Positions 11,301-22,079 are shown, counted from the first letter of the stretch. The stretch is DNA of 64,000 nt from Osmia lignaria lignaria (GCF_051020975.1 NC_135033.1:1508501-1572500); one strand, 5' to 3'. Numbers and translations: made by a program. The notes: generated by a model not told the origin, from the sequence alone.

Positions 11301-12441
11301 CAAATTCAAAATGCCCATCCGGTGTTGTGAATGCTGTTTTCGGACAATCCTTAGGATCCATTTGAACTTGATGAAATCCATTTGCTATATCAAAAATTGT
11401 GAAATATTTTGCTCCTCCCAATTTATCTAGAATTTCGGTGATATTCGGCAAAGGAAATTTATCACTCAAAGTCTTTTCGTTTAAGGCTCGGAAATCGATT
11501 ACCATACGCCAACGCTTATTGCCCTTAGCGTCTGGTTTCTTTGGTACAATCCATAACGGAGAATTATATGGTGAACTAGATGGCTGTATGACTTCTTGTA
11601 ATAACAGAGCCTTTACTTGACGTTGTATTTCGTCTTGGTGTACTGGTGGATATCGGTATTGTCTTGTATTAATCGGTACGTCATCTGTTGTATGAATTGA
11701 ATGGTAAAAATTCGGTACTTCTCCTAGTTTGTCTCCAGGCAAGTAAAATCTGTCTGAAAATTCGTCGACGATGTTGAGTACATGTTTACGTTCTTCTGCA
11801 TTGAGATGATCGGTTCTTAAAAGATTTCTAATTCGTGTTGCTCTATTTTCTGGTGTGTTTTCGGTCATATATGAAGAAATTGGGTCGTCGTCCGACGAGT
11901 CGTAAATATCGTAAGGATGAATGTATTGAGGTTCAATTTCGATGTCTACATCGTCTTCTCCGGTATTCGTTGCTAACGCGTAACAAATGCCGTCACGATT
12001 ATATACTGCTGCTTCGCCAATGTATATATTTTCTGATGTTTTGAGTCGCGGTAAGTATCCCTCTTTAATATTTGGATTAGCTATGTGAATTGCAATTTGT
12101 TTTGTTGTTCGAGCTTCGATACGGTGTTTAGTCGATTTCGGATTTTTCTGCTGAGCTAAATCTCGGTAATTTGAAAAACGAAGTGGTCGAATAGGTTTAT
12201 CTTTCAATACTAGTGTTCCATGATAATATGAAATTTCTGCTTCTTCTTGTAATAAAAATGGGCTGCCTATAATTCCATCGGCTTCTATTGCAAGGTTCTC
12301 TACTACGTAAAATAATGCAGGCTTACCGTGAATGTGAAGAATTGTGGTTCCTATGCTATAAATAGGTGATTTTGTAAGTCCTGTGATTTCAATAACTTCT
12401 TTAGTGATACGTTTGGCTTGATCTCCGAGAACATCGCGCAC
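8365..12441 (-). CDS. pol: Pol polyprotein (protease, RT, RNase H, integrase)
   Basis: 1358 codons from the first possible start (GTG), but the frame is open upstream to at least 12560 and overlaps gag in the -1 frame, so pol is probably made by frameshifting. Numbering from 12441: the protease core lies just upstream of residue 1 (FLIDGGAAVNLI, with Gly where retropepsins have Thr or Ser after the catalytic Asp). RT follows, with FIDD at about 411-414; RNase H with TTDAS at about 560; then a linker of low conservation; integrase has the zinc-binding HHCC region (GGHKG...CPSCQ) and the catalytic triad Asp1107, Asp1167, Glu1203 (D-59-D-35-E). The ORF has no stop or shift. The integrase C-terminus is short after the FDPHYVGPYEI motif. 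The closest relative in this window is the errantivirus pol at 56.6-60.0 kb. Confidence 0.95.
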   Translation of the reverse strand: MRDVLGDQAKRITKEVIEITGLTKSPIYSIGTTILHIHGKPALFYVVENLAIEADGIIGSPFLLQEEAEISYYHGTLVLKDKPIRPLRFSNYRDLAQQKNPKSTKHRIEARTTKQIAIHIANPNIKEGYLPRLKTSENIYIGEAAVYNRDGICYALATNTGEDDVDIEIEPQYIHPYDIYDSSDDDPISSYMTENTPENRATRIRNLLRTDHLNAEERKHVLNIVDEFSDRFYLPGDKLGEVPNFYHSIHTTDDVPINTRQYRYPPVHQDEIQRQVKALLLQEVIQPSSSPYNSPLWIVPKKPDAKGNKRWRMVIDFRALNEKTLSDKFPLPNITEILDKLGGAKYFTIFDIANGFHQVQMDPKDCPKTAFTTPDGHFEFVRMPFGLKNAPPTFQRLMNQVISGLENAHVFIDDMVVFSSSLREHEIKVKNLLNRLREFGLTLQIDKCEFLRKEVTYLGHILTENGVKPDPRKLQAVKEFPIPKTQKNVQQFLGLTGYYRRFIKDYSIKSKPLVQLLGKGIRFKWTEDQQKSFENLRDELCTQPILQYPDFNRPFIVTTDASDYAIGAVLSQGEIGNDLPIAYASRTLNKAERNYSATEKECLAMVYAVQYFRPYLYGTKFTLVTDHRPLVWLHSVKDPTSRLMKWRLRLLEYEYQVIHKAGKTNKNADALSRNPVPSCLPLIPRDPQDPDYKHIGQKPEIDTDSIGFRVRQLQRDRERRPKYQEENTSSDEEPARGKVQYSPIADRPRVLPNLSHEISMPDEHMETINFHPQANSTKITSTEEDVTLISFEEPSENTITENTIIANPQQDLLNHTPLSLVTNEGILQPQPVNETIGTAIQQPQENFDRTVDPYPFTLLDTDTLSTEGDDLRRKVQPSQTLEVIISPNTLTTEEGHYAHFIPADCKLVTPIGKLLLDTEAIDLQQLMSKKPQKGDVIESAKGSYKVYSIIISDNFYDTIKSEDILNGLQTLKQHLDQNPIKSFRISAVGDFHKLPTNELTKLIKDVFNGTTQKIIICNCSTITPSEEDRLQIIREAHDSLIGGHKGVTKTYKRIRAKYQWPEMHNEIRNYIRKCPSCQEEKLVRAKTRQPMLITDTPIEPFDKVALDTVGPLPLTPSGNKYILTMQDCLTKYCIAVAIPNIRAATIADAFARHFIAIYGTPRAILTDKGTSFIGSLMKNLSEIFKIKQITTSGYRPQTNGSLERSHIVLTEYLKHYMDNYEDWDLLIPFAMFSYNTSVHEATNFSPYELIFGKPAREPSSFPTGERLKSYGDYLTELITHTIKIRNIAADNLIASKHRSKKYYDKHSRPVEFNVGDYAYALLEPRISKFDPHYVGPYEIINVTDMNNQLRGTPVASSC

Positions 12442-12515
12442 TATTAAGTTAACTGCCGCGCCACCGTCAATTAAAAATTCAGCTGTTTCTAATTCTAATT
12501 CCGGAACTTTGATTT

Positions 12516-13688
12516 TTATTCTTGGTGCTGGGGTTTCCTTGATGAGGATTCTCCCGTGAATCTGACTATCTTTTGGCGAGGTCTTTGCAGATCGCTCACC
12601 GCCTCGCCTTTCCGTTGAGCGTTTTCTGAGTTTAAAGACTTGTTTGATTCGACTGAAGAATTTCGAGAGTATGATCGCTGTCTGAAATTTTGCGAATTCC
12701 TCCTACAACGTTTTTCATCGTGTCCTTGGGTATCACATCGCCAACAATATAGCTGCGAAGTATCATCCTTTTCACTGCGTTTTAAAACTGTAAACCGTTT
12801 TTCATCTTGATCTGTGCGTGGTGAATTTGAACGATAAGAAGGTGAATTCGATTGATTCCTGGATCGCACAGTCCATGCTGATGTACGTGGTCGTCCTTCT
12901 CTCTCGTCTTCAGAGTTAGATGGTCTCCTCTGTCGATCTCTATATCGATCGTGTCGTGTTGGAGATTGAGGGTATGAAATTTCATTTCGACGTTCGTTGC
13001 TGTGGTGATCCCTGTTGTTCCAGCCTCCTGGTGATGTGTTTCGTGCCAAATCACGACGACTTCTTAATTTCCTGTCTACCTCTAGCACAGCGTCAAAAGC
13101 TTCCTCTAAGTTTTTAATGTCTCTATTTTGTGCTGATACCTTAAAAGAGATGCGGTCTGGTAATCCATCTAGGAAATTTTCTAAAATATCCATTTCCATT
13201 TGTTTAATATTTTCCTCTGAATGTCTAGGATATTTCTCTTTAATCGCTCCTCTTGTACAATAAACAAGATGGCTTGTTCTATCGATGTAGTTTCTCAAAC
13301 TTTCGTATTCCCTAATTTGAAGCCTGGCAATTTCTGTTTGAAATTGCGATAAGCTCTTTCCTGGTCCAAATCTTCTCTTCAAATGCTTGATCAACGCGGA
13401 TACCGAAGTGAATTGATGTTCTAAAGTACTTCTTCGCGCCGGACCGGTGAGTTTAGTTAAAATAATTGTAAGGTATTCCCTTTCTGTTCCCTCAGGAATC
13501 AAGGTCAATCCATCTTCTACCAGTTGTGCAAAACGTGATAAAGGTGGATTCTCACCATCAAATGTTGGTATTGTTAACGCAACATTTTGTATGCAGGATC
13601 TTTGTGTCAAAAGTGTCATAGAATTTGCGATCGAAACTGTTAAGTTCATAAGATCGGCTGAAGAAATATTGGCTTGTTCATTCGCCAT
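12516..13688 (-). CDS. gag: Gag polyprotein (390 aa)
   Basis: The ORF starts about 190 bp downstream of the 5' LTR. The N-terminal two thirds is a helical retrotransposon-gag domain (ISFKVSAQ, FGPGKSLSQFQ segments), followed by a Ser/Arg-rich tail. A single CCHC zinc knuckle, CWRCDTQGHDEKRC, begins at about residue 314. The stop codon lies inside the upstream part of the pol frame. The role is assembly of virus-like particles and RNA packaging. Confidence 0.93.
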   Translation of the reverse strand: MANEQANISSADLMNLTVSIANSMTLLTQRSCIQNVALTIPTFDGENPPLSRFAQLVEDGLTLIPEGTEREYLTIILTKLTGPARRSTLEHQFTSVSALIKHLKRRFGPGKSLSQFQTEIARLQIREYESLRNYIDRTSHLVYCTRGAIKEKYPRHSEENIKQMEMDILENFLDGLPDRISFKVSAQNRDIKNLEEAFDAVLEVDRKLRSRRDLARNTSPGGWNNRDHHSNERRNEISYPQSPTRHDRYRDRQRRPSNSEDEREGRPRTSAWTVRSRNQSNSPSYRSNSPRTDQDEKRFTVLKRSEKDDTSQLYCWRCDTQGHDEKRCRRNSQNFRQRSYSRNSSVESNKSLNSENAQRKGEAVSDLQRPRQKIVRFTGESSSRKPQHQE

Positions 13689-13856
13689 GTTGAATGAATT
13701 TGTTGGTTAAAGAATGTAACTAGGAAAACTAGTATATACCTCTTGTTACCCGATTGACTAGGAAAACTAGTATACAATCGTTGTTCAACAAAGTAATAGC
13801 CGTGTGTCAAATTCCACGAAAGTAATTATGCCAGTGAAAATGATCTATGTGACTAT

Positions 13857-13874
13857 ATCCCACCGCTGTCACCA
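13857..13874 (-). other. Primer binding site (tRNA-Leu-like)
   Basis: In element orientation TGGTGACAGCGGTGGGA starts 4 nt after the 5' LTR. From memory it complements the 3' end of an insect tRNA-Leu(AAG) with one mismatch. Confidence 0.7.
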
Positions 13875-13878
13875 GTTC

Positions 13879-14619
13879 TGTTACGTGGCCGACGGCTTGG
13901 CAGCGCGCGTGGCTATCAGAGGCTTTCTGATTGGCGGCCGCGTAACTTATTTTATTATCAATACAACCCGAGCGGTAAGATTGTATTGTGGTAGGAACTG
14001 TCACAAGGTTTCACTGGGTTTAAAGGAGAATGCTAATGTGGGTTTGACACAGCAATGTATATATTCTACAATCTTGGTCTATTACAGATGTTGTTGTCGC
14101 GAATATAGGTGTATAATGTGATATATTACCTATTTCCACTATGCTCGGTGTTCACGCACTGGCAATGCGGGGGTGTTGTGTGTGGTTGATTGTAATGCCA
14201 AATAGAAACACGACTCGCGGATTCTATAAGGTGAATGTTGCTCGAAGGGGACTTCAACCCGATCTCACTAATAGTAACCAACTCACTACCGTACACGACG
14301 TGCTCGACACGAGATGAGCTCTGGTACTGCCCCCGATCGTTGGTACGAACGGGTTTATATACTAATTAAGAAGGGTGGTCTGGTTACTATTCGAGTGATC
14401 AGGCTGGGTCCACCTGCCTCTGCGACAGTTTAGAGTGGTTGCATCTGCTATTTGATTACGGCGGACCCATTGCTTTCCCAAGTGTTTGGTTCTGCTATCG
14501 GTGGGCCTTCTGTTTATTACGAGAGTAAATGGTCGGTTTGCCCGAGAGTTTTCCTTTCCAGATGTTTAAGCCTATTTGAAAGGAGACACGTTTGATAAAA
14601 ACGGTCTGTCTACGTGACA
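13879..14619 (-). repeat. 5' LTR of the Gypsy element
   Basis: 741 bp, identical by eye to 7092-7832, so it carries the promoter and polyadenylation signals for this element. A TTTATATACTAA stretch on the plus strand is the only TATA-like motif I noticed. Confidence 0.95.
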
Positions 14620-15324
14620 AGAAAAAGATCAAACATGACATAATTTGAATTATAATTATTTATTTACTTATTTATATCTAAATAAGTAAAAATAATGCAA
14701 ATTATATCGTGTTTGGTCTTATTTTAATCAGTAGAACCTTACAATTACATTGCTGAAAGTTTCATTTAGGAAAAATGAAAAATAAAAAAGTTATTGTTGA
14801 ATTAATATTGTCTCACTCAAATGTTTTTTCTCGGAACCATGAATTCTCGGACCTCTTTCTCTTTCGCTATTTGTCCGTGTCGTTCTTCCAGCGTCACATT
14901 TTCGTTACCTATTCATCGAATATTTTGGCGTAACGCAAAATCAGGAGAGTCCAGCATAATATCACATTCTATGCTGAAAAAACATACTAACTTATGTGTT
15001 TAAAAAAATTTTAATAACTCTGGCAACATTTATTTTCGGAATGCTTTTTGTAATCAATATTTCACCATTCTCCTGTACAGATCGTGTGTAGCCGAAGTGA
15101 CTGAAAAATAAATCCAGGATATTTTGTGCCGTTGAAATGAAATAATGAATAGTACATGTAATAAAGGTGATCGCTGTATGTATTTCCTTTCTAGACAGTA
15201 ATGTTCAGTATGCGAGTGTGGGAGAGAGAGGATGTGTGCGAAAGAGAGGAATAACAAAGTGTGAATGTCGGTGACGAGCGGGTCAAAGCAATATTTCAAA
15301 ACCATCAAAAAACTATCGATATAA

Positions 15325-15695
15325 CACATTGAATTCTGCCTATAGATGTGCATCTGCGTCAACACATACATAAGTGTTAGTTGCCATCCGCTGGCCATTT
15401 GGCTTCTGTTTAGAAAGAAGGTCGGAGACCGTAAAGGCTATGTTCATAACTGCATATACGAGACTTCAAGAAATGTGTATGTACTGAAATTCAATTAGAA
15501 GTGAATATTATTGATGTGATGGGTTAGAATTCGACTGCCGTAAAGCGGCTGGCAACGTTTTTTTATTTCTTGGAGTCTGGTATATGCAGTTGTGAACGAA
15601 ACCTTTACTCTCGCTCGACCCTCGTTTCTAAACAGAAAAAAATGGCAAACAATCTGACGTATATGTATGCTGTCACAGATCAACAACTATAAGCA
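15325..15695. repeat. Imperfect foldback (arms about 150 bp) in the right arm of copy A
   Basis: The left arm (about 15325-15480, containing TTCTGTTTAGAAA and AACTGCATATACGAGAC) is inverted at about 15560-15695. The same foldback is at 33399-33932 in copy B, where the right arm holds an extra insertion of about 180 bp. It is either an old MITE or a built-in structure of the transposon. Confidence 0.65.
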
Positions 15696-16303
15696 AAATT
15701 CAATGCATCTATATCGGCAGCTTTTTGCGAATATCTCTGAAATTAAGCGAGAACGCTCCTTATATGTATAATAATTTTTATAACATATCCAAAAATCATC
15801 GAAATCGGGAAGGACGTATTTGTTCTGTAGTTTCACCAAAAAAAAGAATAATAATAGCAACAAAAAATAATGATAGTACATCTCCTGACACGTGGGTTGA
15901 AAAGCGATATCGTAATCGATAGAACGTCGCGTGAAAAAGAAATTCACGCGTCGGAGTTCATCGCCTCTTCTAGGATCGAACTTCACATTCTCCACGATAC
16001 ATTGTATCGTCGTCGACGGTTCGGTCGACGCACACATATTAACATATATGAGCTGCGAATGAGCGCGTGCGATCGAGCGCAGAAAACGAACGAACTGCGC
16101 CCTACAGAAAAAACGAGGAACTAAATTTGTGGTCTGTTTTACCTTTTTGACGTTTTTCGCGAGTGAAAATCTTATAACACAAATTTCGTCTACCTCGAGG
16201 CTTGTACATCATCCCTTGGGTGCTCGTTTTGTTCTATCCGCCCCAAAGAAGGGCACTCTGGTCTCTATTTGGACATACGATTCGCAAAAATGTTTATATT
16301 GTA

Positions 16304-17247
16304 AAGCCTCGTACTGATTTGGGCATTTTGCCCAAACGAATGCTCTCGGCGAACGAACGTGAAATTTCTTCGGCTGTTCGCGCAAATCTTTCTACCTGGG
16401 GTACCGTAAACCTTTGTATCTGGGTTCTATATAGAAAGGTTCTTTCTATCGTAAACCAGTCGAAGTCGGAATATCGACAGGAACAGATGTCACAATCGCC
16501 AGTGCAGCGTATATTATTATGAACACAATAATTAAAAGAAAATGAAGAAGAAAAATCAAGATAAACTATGGTAGATTAGTCAGATGTATAAAAATAGAGC
16601 AACCTCTAGTGGTGAAAAACTAGTTAGAGATTTACAGATAGAAGCTAGTGGACATTTTAAAAATTTTGTGCGGATGTTATCGGAAGATTTGGAATTTTTA
16701 ATAAACGCTATCGGTCCCACAATTCAAAAAAACGACACCAGATTCAGAAAAGCTGAAATGACGGTGAAAGAACGCTTAGCTATAACGCTACGTTTTTTAG
16801 CAACGGGAGATTCATATACAAGCCTTCAGTATCTGTTTAAAATATCCAAACAATTAATATCAAAAATTGTTCTGGATTTCAAAAATCAGTTTATGACGGT
16901 TCATCAGGCCATATCATAAACTGAGATTTTCCGAAGGGTAAATTCGACAGCGGTCGACTAACGGTACTTGGAAATTTGTAACCGGCACAGTAAAATTGTT
17001 CCCACGAATATCCTTTGATGGACCGACAGCCGTCGGAAAGCGTTCGTTCGTGCCCAGGGCCTTTGCGAACTCATAACGGGTCGTTTTTGGCGCACGAATG
17101 CTCTAGTGAGTACGAGGCTACAGCGGTCAAAAAGCGTTCCTTCGTGCTCTGGGCCTTCGCGAACACATTAACGGGCCATACTCACTTCAGCATTTTTGCC
17201 CGAACGAACGTTTTCGGCGCATAAATGCACAGGTCAGTACGAGGCTT
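16304..17247 (+). mobile_element. PIF/Harbinger-like remnant with terminal repeat AAGCCTCGTACTGA
   Basis: AAGCCTCGTACTGA at 16304-16317 is inverted at 17234-17247, and homology to transposon copy B stops exactly at the left end. The right part contains two diverged tandem units of about 125 bp (about 17012-17121 and 17122-17247), each ending in a GTACGAGGCT motif. The flanking bases do not give a clean TWA target duplication. Confidence 0.6.
16584..16919 (+). pseudogene. HARBI1-like transposase fragment (N-terminal 111 aa)
   Basis: The ORF has the helical region found before the DDE domain of PIF/Harbinger transposases and HARBI1 (FKNFVRMLSEDLEFL, MTVKERLAITLRFLATGDS). It stops before any catalytic Asp. 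No continuation in another frame was seen downstream, so only the DNA-binding-side half remains. Confidence 0.75.
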
Positions 17248-18795
17248 AACGCTATCGCGAAATTTCATCGACACGCCACCTCGCGAAATAGCTCCGAATT
17301 ATCCCGTTAGACTCTAATAAAACAATCCTAAACTATGTTAATTTCAAAGGAACTTTACCACCGTAAACGTTTATGACCTTCGTTTTTCGAACTCCAGGCC
17401 ATCCGCGACGAGCGATAATTTAAATTCACGAACTTCCTTTCAAGTCGCAGTTTTCCCCGTGTTTATTATCGATAATAGATTGCTTTATTCACCGTCGCCC
17501 TAAGGTACGGTTGTTGTCGTCAACTTTATTGCTTTGCCGCGGCTAGCGGTCCTGAACGGGAAACATCGACGTCGACCAGCCGAAGGTAGAAGACCCTTGG
17601 AAAAACCTCGGGGTTTTCCCCCAAACATCGCTACGTCACAAGCGGGCGGCCACCTCGAACTCCCCGCTACAAATTCGGCCAACCAAAACAACCATTCTTG
17701 TTACCGCCCTCCACCAATCATGTAAAACAACCCCCACGCTACGTCTCCGCGAACTTACCTTGTAACGCGTTTTTGAAATACAGAGCAGAACAATTCTTGA
17801 CTCCGTTCAATCTTGACGTTTTATTAAAACCTATCACTTCGAAAGTAAGAAGTTTTAGTTCTGGCGCGCACCAAGCAGAGTGTTTCTACACTCCACGGGC
17901 AGCCAACCCACGTTCCTGGAACCTTTTCCCCAGGATCTCCCTAAAACCGCTACGGGAAACGTAACAACAAAATGACAATGTAACGTGAAACGTTATCACG
18001 TGAATATATTTAGAGTGGTGTGGCGACACTGCCATGGGAATATTTATCGATAGTCTATTGTATCGATATCTTTTGAATGTTCTTCGAGGACCTATTGTAT
18101 CGGTGGTCATAAATTAAGAGCGAAATTCAAACATCGTCTATGCGTACCCTTATATAAATAGACAAAGAGTAAATTGTAAACCCCTCGACGTGGGTGATAG
18201 AGCTGAGAGAAGGCCAGAAGTCCAGAGAATGGAATAGTTTCACTTCGAAAATTCCTAAAAAACTAATTTATGATAGATCATAGCCAATTCGTTGTTTCCG
18301 ACCAAGTCACGAACGGTCCTTAAAAGCTACGAAGTCTTTTTCGATATCTTGTCTTTTCATGCACTCTAAGAGGGTCGTAAATTTCCTCAAGAGTTGCTTT
18401 GGCAAGTACAAGGTCTTGTCGTTTCCTAATTTCTCTGGGTCCCACGCTTTCTCGTAGCACATGTGCGCTGCAACGTTCTAGCGTCTTGGCGAAGCGCCTC
18501 CACTTCCACGCCCCTGAGGATGGACCATGGCCAGGAGAAGGGGCCCACACAGGACGGAGTGGACTCCTCCACCATTGGATGAGGAATGATCCTGAGGGAG
18601 GATCCAGGATCCACCAAGGAAGGGGCATCGACCGACAACGCGCGAAGATCTCCTCCGCCAAGCGTAGAACGTTCAGAATGATTTCGTCGCTTGATCGTTC
18701 TCGCACAGCAAATTCTTAAGGCTCATAAGATCTGTTTAAAATTGAACTTTGAAATATTAAAGACCAGCAAACCGAATTATTAATAGTTTTATTAA
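17248..18795. other. Noncoding stretch, unassigned
   Basis: Mixed composition with several short GC-rich patches. Short reading frames on both strands (17534-17725, 18320-18706, 18399-18719) overlap each other and match nothing I recognise. A TATA-like CTTATATAAATAG at about 18149 precedes a purine-rich stretch, but no gene follows. It may contain old LTR or host noncoding DNA. Confidence 0.4.
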
Positions 18796-20815
18796 TTTGC
18801 ACATCCGCGCCTTGAGAGCGAAGCGCTTCCGCGCTCCACGGGTTTTTACACCTGCACTTAAAATCCCCAAATATCCCTATCTTCCGCGAACGGACACGCA
18901 ACATTATCAAAGCATATGTTGGGTATTTGTTTCTTCTCGTGAGCATTGGGTGTTCCCGACATTCATTGCTTATTTATTATTTTATTTTACTACGAAATAA
19001 ATTACTGAATTGATCTTGAACAATGGATTCATATAGTTTATGGTCATTATTTCCTACGTTCTGCTCGGTTTCCTATCTTCATCGTTATGCTCATCGGTTA
19101 TGTATGTCTGTTTACTTCTGCTCTGGCGCCTGTCAGGTGCTTGGCTGTAAATGGAATATAATTACTTTGAATTGAATTGTTTGAACTATTAAATCATTAT
19201 TTTAATTTATTAACCCTTGGCGTGTGTGAACTGCTGCGTTTTCTGTTGCATTGTGTTATAAGGTGACTTAGGTGTCGCTATTATGTTGTGTTTGATCATA
19301 TTAATCCATATACATACTATATGTTATAAATTTTACATTTACTTAATTCGCTTTTGCACGATATTGTATGTATTGTTTTGCGTTCTTCGCTACCCATTTT
19401 GACATAGTTTAGTAGTTAAAGTAAGCAAGCACAGCAATGTTTGTGTTTGTATTCTGTTAGTAATTGATGTTTGCGCTCTAACGGATTACTCTGTTTCCCT
19501 TTTGGCACTCTTGCTCGATTATCGGTTACTTCATTACTTATTTATTTAGTTATTACTCAATGCAGCAGAGCTCAACGCAGTGTTGTGTGGCTGATTTAAT
19601 TTGGATGTTGATTGTGTGTTGTAGTATTTACTATTGTACTTCCCTAACTAACTTGTCTACTCTCGCTGGTACAGTTGCTTGTTTTACTACTCTTTTGCCA
19701 ACAGCAATTTAACTTTAATTACGATTATTTTATTAACTACTGCCTACATGGTGTGTTTGGATTTCAGTTAGTCTTGACGGGATCTGGGAGCGGTTTACTT
19801 TGACTGGAATACAAGGAGTTAATTTTAACTTTGCATAGATCATATTTTAAGTTCCACAACTTCAAATTTAATTTATTTTGACTATCTTGCTGTAATCGTT
19901 CCTTATTATTGCATTAGTACAGCAGGGCTCGTCATTCTATGATCTGGTCACTGGTAATCTTCTATCTTTCATTATTATTTTGTACTTTCAGTACTTTTAG
20001 TATTAAGTTCCTCCAGGGATATGCAAATAGGGTCACGATAATGCTGTGTTTTGTATGATCTGGTAGCATTTACATGATGCATTGCGCTGTGTCACTTGTT
20101 TGGAAATTAAAGTTTAAATTCCTTATTCTAATATTTAATATATTAATACTGGGTTGGCGGTATAATAATCTAGGGCGTTATGATGGTTTATGTAAGCTAT
20201 ATTTTGCTCAATTTCGGTTGTACATGCTATTCCTTGTATTCTGTCGAATTTACATAATTTAAACTCTTTTCTTATTGTAGATTATATTTTGTTATCGCTC
20301 TAATCTTTAATTTTGGGGTATGCAACTGATTGCTCCATGGTAAGTGCTTACAATGGTAATGTCTCGCGACAATGCGTGGCCGCCTATATCTACATGGGAT
20401 AAAGTTTGTGTTTTGAGTTTTGAATTTTGATTTTGACTGGTTTCTCGGCAATTATCGACGGATCACTGATCATTGGACGTTTCCCCGTTGAGAGCGGTGC
20501 GGACTAAGTTTTCCTTTTCCTTTTAGGGAATCTCCTGTAAACATGTTTAGAATGGTTATTCTTGTCTGCTTCTTTATTATATATTTAAGATATTTAATAT
20601 ACTGAAGGTATATTTACCTTGAGTTCGTGTTATTTATTGATTATTTTGGGGTCTTCTCCTCTCTTATTTATTGTGACGGTCGATTTGGCGGCGCGATGGC
20701 GCCACGTGCTTGGTGTTGTTGCGTGATTCTTCGTTCTTCTAGGGATTTTCAAATCCAAGGAACGTGGGTAAGCCGCCCGTGGAGCGCTAAAGCACTCTGC
20801 TCACGATAATAATTT
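18796..20815. repeat. AT-rich dispersed repeat, partial copy
   Basis: About 18905-19860 matches about 50585-51510 closely (for example TGGGTGTTCCCGACATT and TCTGTTTACTTCTGCTCTGG in both). The ends carry diverged inverted copies of GCTCCACGGG (about 18830 and 20780), so the block may be delimited by terminal repeats. No coding content. Confidence 0.65.
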
Positions 20816-21468
20816 TTAAGAAAAAGAAAAATTAACTTTTAACTTTTTAAAATGAACTGAACTTTTATTAACGTTTAACTTTAACTTTAATATATTTGAA
20901 CGAGAACAACAAATTGAATTGTAAATTAATATTTTATACGAGTTCTTCTCTTAAGCGTTTACAAAGAACAAAGGACAAAATTTTCTGGAAGGATCCCTTA
21001 TTTATAGCTGCTGATCGTTAAGTAAATTGCCGTTAGCAACGCTCATTAATTTAGTCCTTAATAAACATTTTGATAACGATAAGCCGATTTTCTTCTTCTA
21101 AACGAGCTACTGATAAGGAATCCCTGATAACAATTTGATAACGCAAAATTGATTTTCTTTTATAATTCAAATTTAACGCGCTTCAGTTTCCTCATTCAAC
21201 TGTCTTTACAAGCTAGTTACAGCCTGGTTCACATCATGTTTCATCGCAACAGTGTTGATGATTGGTACTACTGCTGACGCTTCTGAACAAGTTTACTCGT
21301 ATTATGCCGGGTTCACATGTGCCTACTTTCTTTATGGGTATTCTGCACGGCTCCTCTTACTTACTTGGGTTGTTTGGGCATTTGATGCGCTATGCTTGTT
21401 AGGACTGGTGCGTGTGTGCGTGGAGTATGTATGGAACAAGTCATCGAGGATAGCAGCCTATGAAGACG
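20816..21468. other. AT-rich noncoding stretch
   Basis: A-rich then T-rich sequence without a convincing gene. A frame that opens at 21252 continues into the tandem repeat downstream and has no recognisable domain. Confidence 0.4.
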
Positions 21469-21815
21469 TGGCACGGTCAACCGGGGGAAGGATTTCCCGG
21501 TTCCTGATCGTGGCCGAAGAAAAAGGGCCTGTCCTCGTGAAAGGTCAGGTGGGCGTGATGACCTCAGGGACAATGCACATCATCAGCAACCTACCAGGTG
21601 GACGAAGACAGGCACGGTCAACTGTGGAAATACGATGTCCCTGTCCTGGCCGTGCTGAAGAAGAAGCCCTGTCCTGGCAAGTGCCACATCATCATTATCA
21701 ACCTACCTTGGTGGACGAAGACATGGCACGATCACCCGTGGAGATACGATGTCCCGGTTCCTGATCGTGACCAAAGAAGAACCCCTGTCCTGGCAAATGA
21801 GTGCTAGGCAGGCGA
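21469..21815. repeat. Diverged tandem repeat, three units of about 120 bp
   Basis: Units share GGCACGRTCAACCGTGG, then TCCCGGTTCCTGATCGTG and CCCTGTCCTGGCAA blocks, at about 21478, 21612 and 21724. Length differences make the frame shift between units, so it is probably noncoding. It lies upstream of a LINE-like tail and could be part of it. Confidence 0.7.
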
Positions 21816-22079
21816 AGAGGTGGTGCGATCACTTGGGAAGGCGCGATCCTGGAGGATGCCCCATGCCGACCGTTGTTGAAGAAAAATTCCTGCGTGTACT
21901 GCTCAGGTTGAAAATGACCTACCGCTTGATCGGAGGTGCAACGGCGCGGATCCGCAATCCCCCATGGTTGCCTAGCGCATGGTGGTTTGCGGGAGGACGA
22001 AATAACGCGAAACGCGTTGAATTGCCAAAGCGCCGTTGTGGCTATACGCTGGTATTCTTTATATATCCCAAAGGATGAA

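Larger units (their letters stand above)
7092..14619 (-). mobile_element. Intact Ty3/Gypsy LTR retrotransposon (7.5 kb)
   Basis: Two 741-bp LTRs (TGTTACG...GTGACA on the plus strand) flank gag, pol and a small third ORF, all on the minus strand. The target duplication is AGAA (7088-7091 and 14620-14623). The LTRs look identical by eye, and gag and pol are open, so insertion is recent. Removing the element restores sequence that matches copy B near 32790, an independent empty site. Confidence 0.97.
726..16303 (+). mobile_element. TTAA-flanked DNA transposon, copy A (interrupted, right end not found)
   Basis: The left end starts directly after TTAA with GACGATGCGAGCGTCGA, nearly identical to the left end of copy B at 30325. 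Homology to copy B resumes at about 6280 and runs on both sides of the LTR insertion up to about 16300. Without the LTR element about 8 kb remains. Content from left to right: a minus-strand Arg/Gly-rich accessory gene, MITE insertions, the transposase/YqaJ/Ulp1 gene, then a long noncoding right arm. The expected terminus TCGACGCTCGCATCG is not seen; the copy is cut by a Harbinger-like fragment at about 16304. TTAA targets and a GG/GA start resemble the Kolobok superfamily (recalled, not tested). Confidence 0.75.

Noticed and set aside
18149..18162. TATA box of a host promoter
   Set aside because: A TATATAAATAG motif alone in AT-rich DNA with no downstream gene is not enough.
18320..18706. 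128-codon minus-strand frame
   Set aside because: Overlaps other frames of equal length, no recognised motif, mixed composition; coding status cannot be supported.
21252..21764. 170-codon frame
   Set aside because: The second half is a tandem repeat whose units change frame; no domain seen.
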